Shown here in pieces: positions 22,638 through 30,989 of a DNA stretch of 44,022 nucleotides. Made by a program: the position numbers and the translations under genes. Origin of the DNA: Methanomassiliicoccus sp. UBA345 (lineage in GTDB: Archaea > Thermoplasmatota > Thermoplasmata > Methanomassiliicoccales > Methanomassiliicoccaceae). The notes under the pieces were generated by a model. The model ran no database searches. It had not been told where the DNA came from and saw only the letters and a list, made by a program, of their open reading frames with translations. The DNA lies in the NCBI GenBank assembly GCA_002504525.1, contig DATD01000013.1, forward strand, positions 113,897 through 157,918. The letters are read 5' to 3'. Position 1 is the stretch's first letter. Each line of letters opens with the position of its first letter.

Positions 22638-22735
22638 CTGATCCCTCTAGAAAGTCGCAGACCGCTATAAAAATGCTTTTATTGCAATATGTTTCGATAA
22701 AAATGGTCCAGCACATCTACTTATACGTAAAGATT

Positions 22736-22744
22736 AAAAAAAAA
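22736..22744 (-). terminator. T-run terminator after the binding protein gene
   Basis: Nine T residues on the minus strand start 17 bp past the binding protein stop. Partial termination here would give more binding protein than permease and ATPases, as is common for such operons. Confidence 0.5.
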
Positions 22745-22760
22745 GATTGGGTTAAGAGGT

Positions 22761-24638
22761 TTACGCTTCAGACCTGTTGACGACGGCAGAGAAGTCAACG
22801 AGGGGTGCCTCATCAGATGTCGACTTATCGACCTTAGCAGCCTTCAGGTACTCTTTGGCCTTGTCGAGATTGTACTCATACATAGGTACATCCTCAGAGT
22901 ATCCGAACATGCCCATTGGAATGGCCCCATTCGGCTGGATGGCTGTTCCCATGAGCGTTTTGTTTATGTAGGTCGTATAGTCGAAGGCATATGCGAAGGC
23001 AAGCCTGACGTTCCTGTCGGCGAAGAAGTCCGCTGGCACATTGGTCTTGGTCGAATTGACCTTCAGATCCTGGTTAAGGCCCAGGAACTCGACGTTAAAG
23101 GTCGGCTTCCCCTGGACAACCGCGATGCCTTCAGCGTCCTCTACGGTGAGCTTCTGCTGACGAGGCACGAAGACCGCGTCGGCTTCACCGCTCTTTAGGT
23201 GCAGGATACGAGTATTGGCATCAGAAACCTGCTTGATAAGCACGGTCCCTATTGCAGCCTCGCCATCCCAGTAAGTGGGGTTGGCGACCAGCCTGGTAAC
23301 CTCCTGAGATCTGAAATCGTCAATCTTGTAAGGGCCAGTACCCATCATGTGGTGCCAATCTTTGTCCATCGCCTCGTAGCCAGCGTAGCTGATGCCACCG
23401 ATGCTCTCAACGTAGTCCTTGTCAACAATGTTGCCGATGTTGTACGCAAGAACGGAGTTGAATGCCGGGTAGGGCTGCGTCAGATTGAACCGGACGGCCG
23501 TGTCGTTGATCGCCCAGATATGTTCTGCTATGACGTCCTGGGGGACGGCCCAGTCCCAGCCGCTTCCGCCGGTAGCGTTCCCGCCGGCGCCGTACTCATA
23601 GTAGTCTGGAATCAGCACCTGTCCGATCATCCAGGTAGCACTGTGCGGGTCGTTCAGGGCAAGCGACCTCTGGAAGGAGTACACGACATCCTCGGCAGTG
23701 AAATCGTTGCCGTTGGAGAACTTCACATTCGGGCGGAGGTTGAAGGTGTAGTTCATACCGTCCGCGGAAATGCCGCCGTTCTCAACGGTCGGAACCTCAG
23801 TGGCAAGCTGACCCTTCAGCGCAGTGGCGGACTCACGGTCGTAGAACAGGAGGCTCTCATAGATGTTCTGGAAAAGCTCTCCCCCAACGGTCTCATAGCC
23901 CACGGCAGGGTCAAAGCTCTCGGGGTTGCCTTTGATGGACTCATATACGAACAGGTCTGGATCGTAGCCAGACACTCTCTCGTCCTGCGCATCCTTGCTC
24001 AGGGCGTAGTAGTACAGGTTAGAGTACATCGGGTTGAAGTAGTAGCCGTTTATCGTGTCGCGTCCGGCAAAGAAGTTGGTGGCCTGTCCGGTCCAAATGT
24101 AAACGCACTCTTCATACATGTCCTGAGAGATCTCAAGGTACATCTGAGCCCTGGTCTCCTCGTCGATTTCGGCCGCAGCCTCCCCGATCATCCGATCAAG
24201 GGTGGTGTTCTCATAACCAATCATAGAGGCATAGGTGCCACCAGAGAGGTAGAATGGCTGAACGTAGTCGTCCGGATCAGCGTAGTCAGGAGCCCAGCCG
24301 AGGAACATTGCGGGCATCCTGCCCTCCTCGCGATACTGCAGGTACGCCGACCACTCGAGAGGCGTGACAGTAATCTCGATCTTTCCCGGGTTAAGGGACT
24401 CGAGGTTGGTTTTCAGAATCTCACAAGAGGTCTTTCTGGCGTCATTACCAGCGTTGTAGTACAACTCCATCTTGAACCCCTTATCAAGCCAATTGTCTGC
24501 CCCATCGTCGGACGATCCTCCTCCGAGGAGCAGAATACCAGCAACAGCAGCGATGATCACTATGGCCGCTACAATAATAGCAATGGCCTTAATGCTCATG
24601 GCGCCGGCGGCATTTGCGATGCCAGCTCTCTTCTCCAT
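22761..24638 (-). CDS. Extracellular solute-binding protein (SBP family 5), circularly permuted
   Basis: 625 residues. Residues 15-38 are a hydrophobic anchor with no lipobox Cys, followed by a GGGSSDDGAD linker. Residues 55-215 correspond to the part normally at the C-terminus of DppA/OppA proteins (MELYYNAGNDARKTSCEILK, PLEWSAYL, FLGWAPDYADPDDYV). Residues 225-603 correspond to the normal N-terminal part (GNPESFDPAVG, YTFNLRPNVKFSNG, FTAEDVVYSFQR) and end with YEYNLDKAKEYLKAAK, where other members would go on to the YYNAGN segment. Old termini are joined by a short linker and new ones open at that junction. It feeds peptides, nickel or similar ligands to DppBC. The frame is unbroken and the stop is TAA. 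Confidence 0.9.
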   Translation of the reverse strand: MEKRAGIANAAGAMSIKAIAIIVAAIVIIAAVAGILLLGGGSSDDGADNWLDKGFKMELYYNAGNDARKTSCEILKTNLESLNPGKIEITVTPLEWSAYLQYREEGRMPAMFLGWAPDYADPDDYVQPFYLSGGTYASMIGYENTTLDRMIGEAAAEIDEETRAQMYLEISQDMYEECVYIWTGQATNFFAGRDTINGYYFNPMYSNLYYYALSKDAQDERVSGYDPDLFVYESIKGNPESFDPAVGYETVGGELFQNIYESLLFYDRESATALKGQLATEVPTVENGGISADGMNYTFNLRPNVKFSNGNDFTAEDVVYSFQRSLALNDPHSATWMIGQVLIPDYYEYGAGGNATGGSGWDWAVPQDVIAEHIWAINDTAVRFNLTQPYPAFNSVLAYNIGNIVDKDYVESIGGISYAGYEAMDKDWHHMMGTGPYKIDDFRSQEVTRLVANPTYWDGEAAIGTVLIKQVSDANTRILHLKSGEADAVFVPRQQKLTVEDAEGIAVVQGKPTFNVEFLGLNQDLKVNSTKTNVPADFFADRNVRLAFAYAFDYTTYINKTLMGTAIQPNGAIPMGMFGYSEDVPMYEYNLDKAKEYLKAAKVDKSTSDEAPLVDFSAVVNRSEA

Positions 24639-24707
24639 GTAGTGTCCTCCATTATTCCCCTTTCGAAATAGTATAAGGGGAATGTAGAGGAAGTAACGCG
24701 ATGTTGC

Positions 24708-24717
24708 TATATATAGA
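24708..24717 (-). promoter_or_regulatory. TATA box for the ABC transporter operon
   Basis: Minus-strand CTATATATAG is 70 bp before the ATG. A second, weaker candidate (CTTATACT) is at about 24672-24679. A strong ribosome site GGAGG is at 24646-24650. Confidence 0.45.
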
Positions 24718-24718
24718 T

Positions 24719-24992
24719 ATTTAATTCATTTAACGACCTTAAATAATAGCCAGATGATCGATTTGGCAATAATTTTATGATTGAATTTAAGGCAATTATA
24801 AATATTAGAAAAAAAGGCATTCAAAGCCGCGTTCAATGAGAATAGATTGATCCTGATGCTCAGCCATGATTTCGCGTTAATCGTTTATTACCATTGGAAA
24901 AAAGGCGAGTACATGTAGCCGAAGCCGAGTGATAATGGAAGGCAAGCCATGAATTGACCCTTCTATCGCGCATTCAGGTCTCTGCGTTCATA
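24719..24992. other. AT-rich intergenic region between mptE and the transporter operon
   Basis: No gene is seen. The AT-rich half (24719-24820) contains two similar GGCAAT-plus-AT blocks and probably carries upstream promoter or regulator sites for the transporter. Two minus-strand T-runs (near 24811-24818 and 24898-24904) could end the mptE transcript. Confidence 0.4.
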
Positions 24993-25667
24993 TTATTTTG
25001 GCCAATGACTAACGTACTTTGTGCCCGCGGAATCAGTGTCGCAGATAAGCCGGCGGGCCCAAGCGAGCTTTCTCTTCTTCACTTCGACATCTCGGCCCTC
25101 CTTCAACCGCGGTGTGTCGAAATCGAAGCCCAAAAGGCGGGTCGGTGCTCCGAGATGCCTCGCCATCAGGACCGCGCGGTCGCCATCGGTGAATCCGCCG
25201 AAGTTGTGCAGCCGCCCGAACGGCCTCGACTGAGTGGTCCCCATAACCTTGCCTGGAAAGCGAGGAACGTAGCGCTTCATTGCGTCCACGTTATCTCCGT
25301 GAGCGTGAACGATGGCCACCGCGCCCTGCGAATTGGCCGAGATCTGGTCGGCGACATCGCCGTCGAGGTCGGTGACGATGACGTCAGGCACGCGACCGGC
25401 GACATGAAGCAACGCCGATGTCGCCCCGTCGGCGGCGATCACTGCTCCTGAGAGATCGCACGTAAGAAGAGCGTCCTCCAGTCCCGGGGCGTTGCCGCAT
25501 ACCGTCACGCCATTCGCCAGCTTCCTGCGCAGTAGTTCAAGCGGGTAAACATCCTTGTGCGCCAGTAGCTCGTCCAGCGATCGGGCTGCCTCCTCATCGG
25601 CCCGACGTGAGAAATTGAACTCCTCCAATATACGTTCGTAAAGGGGCTCCCATTCCTCGAATTCCAT
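24993..25667 (-). CDS. mptE: 6-hydroxymethyl-7,8-dihydropterin pyrophosphokinase (MptE/DUF115)
   Basis: 224 residues from ATG 25667, preceded by GGAGTGAG; a GTG at 25676 is the alternative. The family motifs are present: VTVCGNAPGLED, VIAADGATSALL, VIVTDLDGDV, IVHAHGDN and FGGFTDGDRAVLMARHLGA. The archaeal enzyme adds pyrophosphate to the pterin precursor of tetrahydromethanopterin-type cofactors. It sits directly after the DUF373 gene, a common archaeal pairing. The stop is TAA. Confidence 0.92.
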   Translation of the reverse strand: MEFEEWEPLYERILEEFNFSRRADEEAARSLDELLAHKDVYPLELLRRKLANGVTVCGNAPGLEDALLTCDLSGAVIAADGATSALLHVAGRVPDVIVTDLDGDVADQISANSQGAVAIVHAHGDNVDAMKRYVPRFPGKVMGTTQSRPFGRLHNFGGFTDGDRAVLMARHLGAPTRLLGFDFDTPRLKEGRDVEVKKRKLAWARRLICDTDSAGTKYVSHWPK

Positions 25668-25672
25668 GCCCC

Positions 25673-26821
25673 TCACTCCGAGGACTCGGCGGCTTCTTTG
25701 GCCTCCTCGCTGTCGTCCTTATCCCCGCTCTGAGGTTGAAATGACGCGTTGAGCAGTCCACCGAAGACGGCAAGGAGGAATCCCGTGACGACCTCCAGGA
25801 ATACCACTACCTGGTCGTAGGAGCCGAAGCCGAAGAAAATCTGCGCCGCATCCAGAGCTCCCTGTATGATGAAGCCGATGGCGAAGATGGTGACCGACGC
25901 CACGAGCGTGGGATAGGCGATCTTTCCACGCGAGAGCAGGTTGTTCGTGAACAGCCCTATCTGATAGGTGAAGAATGCGAACACCCACATCCACAGAGTG
26001 CCACCTGCGAACAGCAGGATCTGCTGAGTGAGATCGAACTCCGCCGACTCGGTGGCAGCGTCGATCCCGTACAGAATGCCTAGAAGGAACAACAGGGCCG
26101 CCAGTATGGCGAACGGTATGAGGGCAGAGCCGGAGCGGACCGCTCTGCCGACATCCACCGATAATCGTTTGATACGATCGCCCGCTTTGTAAGCAAACGA
26201 CAACAGGTACGTTCCGACCACCAACCATATCATCGCCAGGCCCATGTTGGTGAACGATACCTCAGACATATCGCTCATCAGCTGGTACAGCGGATCCAGC
26301 AGAGCGAACGCTCCAAAGACGACCAGCGCCAGGCCCAGAGGGACCAGGATCCTCTTGCGGAACTTGTCGTCGTTGAGCATCCTGATCAGAATATAGTAGG
26401 TACCCTCAACGGTCGGCGCCTGCTTTACGTATACCTTCCGGACAGAGTCGACCTTCACGCGGGACGAGATCATCGGATAGATGTACTCGTCCTCCGCTCC
26501 ATCGGAGACGAGGACCGCACGGTCCGGCTTCACCATCTCCAGGACCGTCTCTAGCTGGGTGGTCAGAGCGAGATCTGACTCGTAACCGACCTTGATGTCG
26601 CCGCATATCGTAGCAATCTCGACGTCCATCCCCTTCTTGACCATCTCATCATAGAGGCCTATCGCTGCCAACAGCGTATTGGTGTCAGAGTCCTCCGGGT
26701 CCTTCAAGCCCAGAGCTAAGGCGGCATTGAGGTTCTCCGCCCGACCTACGAACGGAGAATTAAGCCCTGCCTTGATGCCGAAATCATCATCCCGGTCCAC
26801 GCAGATGACGAGGGTCTTCAT
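25673..26821 (-). CDS. DUF373 membrane protein
   Basis: 382 residues. A soluble N-terminal domain starts KTLVICVDRDDDFG and contains RAENLNAALALGLKDPEDSDTN and RAVLVSDGAEDEYIYP, typical of DUF373. Roughly six to eight membrane helices follow from about residue 160, and the tail is short and acidic. Function is unknown; the acidic DRDDD site might bind metal. Minus-strand CTTATATAGG about 30 bp upstream is a good TATA box. It is likely co-transcribed with mptE. Confidence 0.88.
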   Translation of the reverse strand: MKTLVICVDRDDDFGIKAGLNSPFVGRAENLNAALALGLKDPEDSDTNTLLAAIGLYDEMVKKGMDVEIATICGDIKVGYESDLALTTQLETVLEMVKPDRAVLVSDGAEDEYIYPMISSRVKVDSVRKVYVKQAPTVEGTYYILIRMLNDDKFRKRILVPLGLALVVFGAFALLDPLYQLMSDMSEVSFTNMGLAMIWLVVGTYLLSFAYKAGDRIKRLSVDVGRAVRSGSALIPFAILAALLFLLGILYGIDAATESAEFDLTQQILLFAGGTLWMWVFAFFTYQIGLFTNNLLSRGKIAYPTLVASVTIFAIGFIIQGALDAAQIFFGFGSYDQVVVFLEVVTGFLLAVFGGLLNASFQPQSGDKDDSEEAKEAAESSE

Positions 26822-26974
26822 CTTACAAGCAAATCCTGTTGTTTCCTATATAAGACTTCCAGGCCAGCGCCGTTCGGTGAGCGACTTTTCATAAATCGAT
26901 ATATTCTTTCTATCTCATCCCTAAAATGAAAGGGTTATTATGAATGATGTTGATTCACGACACTGGAAGGTCTG

Positions 26975-27841
26975 ATGGAGAAAGATACAGGGCAGAAGGA
27001 ATGCCCAAGGTGCGGTTTGAAGAATCGGCTGGGTGCTAATCAGTGTGATTTCTGCGGATCAGACTTCAGGGCCTCATCGGACGAATGGCTCGAAATGGTG
27101 GGCAGCCTGGAGCGGATCAGCCGCAGCCCCGTCCGCTCTGAGATCGATCAGAGCACCGCAGCCCGCATCGAGCTCACCATCATTAACCCGGCCGATATCC
27201 ATGTCAAGGCGCCTCTCCCCGCCGAGGACGTTATTCTAGAGAGCGCCGACGCGCTAGATATTGTACCGGACAACAGCGCCGATGTTGAGATGGCCGAGGC
27301 CGTCGAGGTCTCCGGTTCTGGTGAGGAGATGCTCCCGGCCGAAGAAACGGCGGTCCCGGAGACGATCGACGAAACCCCATCCATTGAGATAGGAGCGACT
27401 GCAGCGGAAGAGAGCCTGTCCGAAGCTGAACCAGTAGCGGTTCCGAATGAGGATGCTCCAGCTGTAGCGCCTGTTCCTGACGGGCCGTCCGAGATCCCTC
27501 TCGACCGGGTCGCAGCGACAACGGTTAACCGATCGCCAGAAGGTAAGGCCGCAACGATCGGGCTTGACCTTGTCACCGTCTCCCTGCTAGTTGCCGGCAT
27601 CGCTGTATACATGGGCGCCATTCTGATCAGCCCCGCAACAGGTAAGGCGGTCGGCTGGGTTCTGGCCATCATCGGCGCGGCCCTCATCACACTTGCGGCA
27701 GGAAGGCTTCTGGCCAGTAAGAAAAGTAGCGGGGATGATGAGCTTATCCTGTGTTCGAACTGCCATGAGGTGGTATCGGACGCCGATCACGACTGCCCAT
27801 CCTGCGGGGCCCGGTTCACCAGACCAATATTGAAGGAGTGA
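26975..27841 (+). CDS. Membrane protein with zinc ribbons at both ends
   Basis: 288 residues. An N-terminal zinc ribbon (CPRC...CDFC, residues 10-27) is followed by about 150 acidic, Ala/Glu/Pro-rich residues of low complexity. Two adjacent membrane segments come next (LDLVTVSLLVAGIAVYMGAIL and AVGWVLAIIGAALITLAAG), then a second zinc ribbon (CSNC...CPSC) close to the C-terminus. Both ribbons would lie on the cytoplasmic side if the two helices form a hairpin. I know of no function. The start ATG follows GGAAGG. A short frame (ATG 26942 to TGA 26975) runs into the start codon, a possible coupling peptide. Confidence 0.75.
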   Translation: MEKDTGQKECPRCGLKNRLGANQCDFCGSDFRASSDEWLEMVGSLERISRSPVRSEIDQSTAARIELTIINPADIHVKAPLPAEDVILESADALDIVPDNSADVEMAEAVEVSGSGEEMLPAEETAVPETIDETPSIEIGATAAEESLSEAEPVAVPNEDAPAVAPVPDGPSEIPLDRVAATTVNRSPEGKAATIGLDLVTVSLLVAGIAVYMGAILISPATGKAVGWVLAIIGAALITLAAGRLLASKKSSGDDELILCSNCHEVVSDADHDCPSCGARFTRPILKE

Positions 27842-27845
27842 GAAA

Positions 27846-28481
27846 TTGAAGATCTCATGGCATGGCCATTCTTGTTTCGAGGTCCATGACGGCCTCGTCG
27901 TGGTGATGGACCCTCACGACGGCAAATCGATCGGCATCAAACCGCCAGTCGTAAGGGCGGACATCTGCTTGATATCCCACGATCATTTCGACCACAACTG
28001 CTCCCGGATCGTCTACGGTGAACCGACGGTCGTCCGAGAGGCGGGCGAGCGTGTGGTCAAGGACCTGAAGATCATCGGCATCCCTACATTCCATGACGAT
28101 GAGGGCGGGGCCAAGCGGGGCCGCAACATCGTCTTCCGATTCGAGATGGACGGCATGACCTTCGCCCACCTGGGCGACCTCGGTCAGGAGCTCACAGATG
28201 CCGAGATAGGATCGCTGGGCAGGATCGACGTGCTGTTCATCCCGGTAGGCGGGGTGTTCACCATCGACGCTGCGGCCGCCAGGCGTCTTGTCGACAGGAT
28301 ACGGCCGAAGGTCGCCATTCCCATGCACTTCCATTACGGCGGCCTGTCCATTACCATCAGCGCTGTGGAGCCGTTCTTGGAAGGCGTTCCAGAGGAGAGT
28401 GTCCTGCGGGTCGGCAACGAGATCGAGTTCGCCAGGGACGAGCTGCCGCCACAGACGGAGTTCTGGGTCTTCTCGCCGTGA
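27846..28481 (+). CDS. MBL-fold metal-dependent hydrolase (UPF0173/UlaG-like)
   Basis: 211 residues, start TTG 27846 after GGAGTGAG. The metallo-beta-lactamase motifs are WHGHSCFEV, SHDHFDHN (HxHxDH with the first positions as SHDHFDH), FAHLGDLG and PMHFHYGG. This is the layout of UPF0173/UlaG-type hydrolases. Substrates of most members are unknown. It follows the zinc-ribbon protein gene by 4 bp and is likely co-translated with it. Confidence 0.88.
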   Translation: MKISWHGHSCFEVHDGLVVVMDPHDGKSIGIKPPVVRADICLISHDHFDHNCSRIVYGEPTVVREAGERVVKDLKIIGIPTFHDDEGGAKRGRNIVFRFEMDGMTFAHLGDLGQELTDAEIGSLGRIDVLFIPVGGVFTIDAAAARRLVDRIRPKVAIPMHFHYGGLSITISAVEPFLEGVPEESVLRVGNEIEFARDELPPQTEFWVFSP

Positions 28482-28815
28482 ACATAGGTTCTGCGATCAT
28501 TAGGGCCGTACCCGATCAAGAGAATGAACGGATCGGCAAAACCTCTTCGATTTCTTATTGATATATCTTGATGTAGCATTCAGCATCGCTCCCCTATTTA
28601 TCGTAGGGCAGATGAATAAGAGGGTGCGATTTTGCCTTCATTTCATATATCATTGGGGCAATCATCGCCTGGCAGATTTCGGCACACGCGATGGACATCG
28701 CCAAACGCGTGAGGATGCGACAGCTTGCTACGACGGTGAGCCGCCATATCGCCAGGTCGGTTGCGCTATGACATCCATGCTTTGCACGGGGGAGCGCAAT
28801 GAGCACCATGGGCCA
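28482..28815 (+). other. Intergenic region upstream of the thiamine operon
   Basis: I see no supported gene. Two AT-rich blocks, CTATTTATC near 28594 and CATATATC near 28645, are TATA candidates. The transcript would then carry a 160-220 nt leader before the riboswitch core. The GC-rich stretch 28670-28800 has several short inverted pieces (for example CGCGATGG/CGCCAAACGCG) and may fold, but I cannot assign it. Confidence 0.4.
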
Positions 28816-28932
28816 TAAGCCGGAACATGCCAGATGGGTGCCTGTTTGCGATCGCAAACCAAATGCGGAAACACCGCAGGGCTGAGATGATACCATTGGA
28901 ACGTGACCTGGATAATGCCAGCGGACGGATTA
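28816..28932 (+). promoter_or_regulatory. TPP (THI-box) riboswitch
   Basis: The conserved core appears in order: GGGTGCC at 28836, GGGCTGAGATGATACC (28879-28894) and GACCTGGATAATGCCAGCG (28905-28923). The P1 helix can form between TAAGCCG (28816-28822) and CGGATTA (28926-28932), one mismatch, ending 2 bp before the thiM ATG. Ligand binding would therefore hide the ribosome site. The optional P3 arm is long, with a perfect palindrome GTTTGCGATCGCAAAC (28844-28859) and a second hairpin TGCGG/CCGCA. It represses thiM and the downstream genes when TPP is plentiful. Confidence 0.93.
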
Positions 28933-28934
28933 AC

Positions 28935-29783
28935 ATGAAACAGGACAGGAAGGACGATATCAAGGAACAGATGGTCCAAGCGGTCGAGGCCGTCAAGCGG
29001 ACGAACCCGATGGCGGGATCGATCACCAACACAGTGACCATCAATTTTGTGGCCAATGCACAGATCGCGGTCGGCGGGTCTGCCGCCATGGTGTACCTGC
29101 CCGATGAGGCCGAGTTCCTGGCCAGGGCGGGGGGCGCCATCTATGTGAACGTGGGGACCCTCCTACCGGTCCATGAGAAGACCTTGCCGCGGGCGGCGAA
29201 GGCATTGCATGAGGCCGGAAAGCCCTGGGTCCTGGATCCGGTGGCCATCGGCATCGGCTCCCTGAGGACTGAACTGCTTCGGCAGTTCAAGACATACAAA
29301 CCGAGCGTTATCCGAGGCAATCCATCAGAGGTCTTGGCCCTGGCCGGCCTGTGGGGGCTGGAAGGCGGAAGCAAGGGATCGAACGCTCGCGGAGTGGACT
29401 CCACGGATCCGGTGATGGCCGCCAGGGATGCGGCCGTCGCGCTAGCTAGGTGGACCGGAGGAGCTGTGGCCGTGTCAGGGGAGACAGACCTAGTGACGGA
29501 CGGCACGTCGGTGGTCCTCTCTCACGGAGGCTCTCACTTCATGAATCGGATAACGGGCTCAGGCTGTGCGCTAGGCGGAGTCATCGCGGTATACGCGACT
29601 GTGGCCTCGCCGTTCATCGCCGCGCTCGCCGGCCATGCAGTGTTCAATCTAGCAGGCAGCCGCGCGGGTTCGAGGGCTGAAGGCCCGGGAAGCTTCCAGA
29701 CGCTGTTCCTCGATGAACTATACAACGCCACTTGTGAGGACATTGCTGACAACCCGTTCGAGCTGATGGAGGCCGAACCATGA
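28935..29783 (+). CDS. thiM: Hydroxyethylthiazole kinase
   Basis: 282 residues from ATG 28935. An earlier in-frame ATG lies inside the riboswitch and is rejected. It phosphorylates 4-methyl-5-(2-hydroxyethyl)thiazole, a thiamine salvage step. Motifs: ITNTVTINFVANAQIAVGGSAAM near the N-terminus, KPWVLDPVAIG, VIRGNPSEVLALAG and the catalytic NRITGSGCALGGVIA. It overlaps the next gene by 4 bp. Confidence 0.95.
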   Translation: MKQDRKDDIKEQMVQAVEAVKRTNPMAGSITNTVTINFVANAQIAVGGSAAMVYLPDEAEFLARAGGAIYVNVGTLLPVHEKTLPRAAKALHEAGKPWVLDPVAIGIGSLRTELLRQFKTYKPSVIRGNPSEVLALAGLWGLEGGSKGSNARGVDSTDPVMAARDAAVALARWTGGAVAVSGETDLVTDGTSVVLSHGGSHFMNRITGSGCALGGVIAVYATVASPFIAALAGHAVFNLAGSRAGSRAEGPGSFQTLFLDELYNATCEDIADNPFELMEAEP

Positions 29784-30097
29784 ACACGCTGGTCGCAGTG
29801 GCCATCGCGCCCCTGGGCATAGGAGATGAGCTTGCATCGGAGGTAGCGGAAGTGGTGAATGTGATCCGTGCATCCGGCCTGCCGAACCGTACAACCTCCA
29901 TGTTCACGGAGATCGAAGGCGAGTGGGACGAGGTGATGAGGGTCGTAAAGGACGCGACCTTCGTTCTCGCTTCCAAGGGAATACGAACCGAGGTCGTCCT
30001 GAAGGCCGATGTCCGGCCAGGATACACGGATATGATCAATGCAAAGGTGGAAAGGATGAACAGCTTCCTAGAAGGGCGGGAAGGGCATGAGGAGTAG
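29780..30097 (+). CDS. Thiamine-binding protein of the MTH1187/YkoF type (DUF77)
   Basis: 105 residues. MNTLVAVAIAPLGIGDELASEVAEVVNVI and the later TTSMFTEIEGEWDEVMRVVKDA are standard for the ferredoxin-like MTH1187 family, some members of which bind thiamine. The location between thiM and thiE under a TPP riboswitch supports that role. The stop is TAG and lies inside the start of thiE. Confidence 0.88.
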   Translation: MNTLVAVAIAPLGIGDELASEVAEVVNVIRASGLPNRTTSMFTEIEGEWDEVMRVVKDATFVLASKGIRTEVVLKADVRPGYTDMINAKVERMNSFLEGREGHEE

Positions 30098-30836
30098 ATT
30101 CGATATCTCCGCCTACCTTGTGGTAGGGCCGGAGAACACCAATGGCCGCCCTGTTCCTCAGATCATCAAGGAGGCAGTCGAAGCCGGGTTCACCTGCGTG
30201 CAGATCCGTTCCAAGATAGCCTCGGCCCGCGAGCTCATCGAGCTGACCCGCCACGCGTCCGATGTGATCGCCGAGTCTGGCAGGTCCGAGGAGGTCACAC
30301 TGCTCGTGGACGACCGCCTGGATGTTGTTCTGGCGGCAAGAAAGCAGGGGATAAAGGTGGACGGGATCCATGTTGGTCAATCGGACATCCCCGTGGAGGT
30401 CTGCCGGGAGTACCTGGGGGAGGATTCCATCATCGGCCTGTCGGCAAGCACCCATGACCTTTTCGAATACGTTCGGACAGCCGATGTCAGCCAGATAGAC
30501 TATTTCGGTGCCGGACCGCTGCATGAGACCAGCACGAAGCCGGATTGCGGGCTTGACCTTGACGGGAAAGTGAAGATCAGGGGCTTTTCCGAACTTGCCG
30601 AGCTTGCCCGGCTCAGCCCCATCCCAGTGGTCGTCGGCGGTGGCGTCATGCTTGACGATATACCGCAGCTCGCCAGGACCGGGGTCGACGGCTTCTTCGT
30701 GGTATCTGCGGTCGCAGGAGCCAACGACCCGAGGTCGGAGGCCATCAGGCTTGTCGAGGCCTGGAAGGCGAATAAGCTTATGAAAGCAGGTGTAAGACCT
30801 GATATCGCCGACTATGATGCAGATCCCTTTTTGTAG
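30087..30836 (+). CDS. thiE: Thiamine-phosphate synthase
   Basis: 249 residues, a TIM-barrel enzyme that joins HMP-PP and thiazole phosphate. Recognisable parts are FTCVQIRSK, VTLLVDDRLDVVLAA, DGIHVGQSDIP, IIGLSASTHD, DYFGAGPLHETSTKPD and VVVGGGVMLDDIPQLARTGVDGFFVVSAV. These follow the ThiE order, although HxGQxD is HVGQSD and the usual TxTK is TSTK. The start ATG lies within the preceding gene. The stop is TAG, followed by a hairpin terminator. Confidence 0.93.
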   Translation: MRSRFDISAYLVVGPENTNGRPVPQIIKEAVEAGFTCVQIRSKIASARELIELTRHASDVIAESGRSEEVTLLVDDRLDVVLAARKQGIKVDGIHVGQSDIPVEVCREYLGEDSIIGLSASTHDLFEYVRTADVSQIDYFGAGPLHETSTKPDCGLDLDGKVKIRGFSELAELARLSPIPVVVGGGVMLDDIPQLARTGVDGFFVVSAVAGANDPRSEAIRLVEAWKANKLMKAGVRPDIADYDADPFL

Positions 30837-30882
30837 GGCTCGTAACCGAGAGAATAAAACGAGAATTTAGCGGACCCGGCCA

Positions 30883-30902
30883 GGCGCTTGAGCGCCCTTT
30901 TT
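30883..30902 (+). terminator. Hairpin terminator after thiE
   Basis: GGCGC-TTGA-GCGCC is followed by C and five T residues (30898-30902), about 47 bp after the thiE stop. The T-run alone may suffice in archaea. Confidence 0.65.
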
Positions 30903-30989
30903 CGTTCTAGGGCAGCAGCATCGCGAATCGACCATTACGGGCTATCGCTCGACCAGAGGTCAGCAATATGAAGAAAAGCTATTCCGGTC

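Noticed and set aside
23199..24671. Open frame of 490 codons opposite the binding protein gene
   Set aside because: A shadow of the real gene; Val/Arg-rich with no recognisable domain and no ribosome site.
28558..28896. Short frames on both strands before the thiamine operon
   Set aside because: Overlapping, short, without ribosome sites or family features, and partly inside the riboswitch.
28827..28934. Earlier in-frame start for thiM
   Set aside because: It falls inside the TPP riboswitch; the protein family begins after the ATG at 28935.
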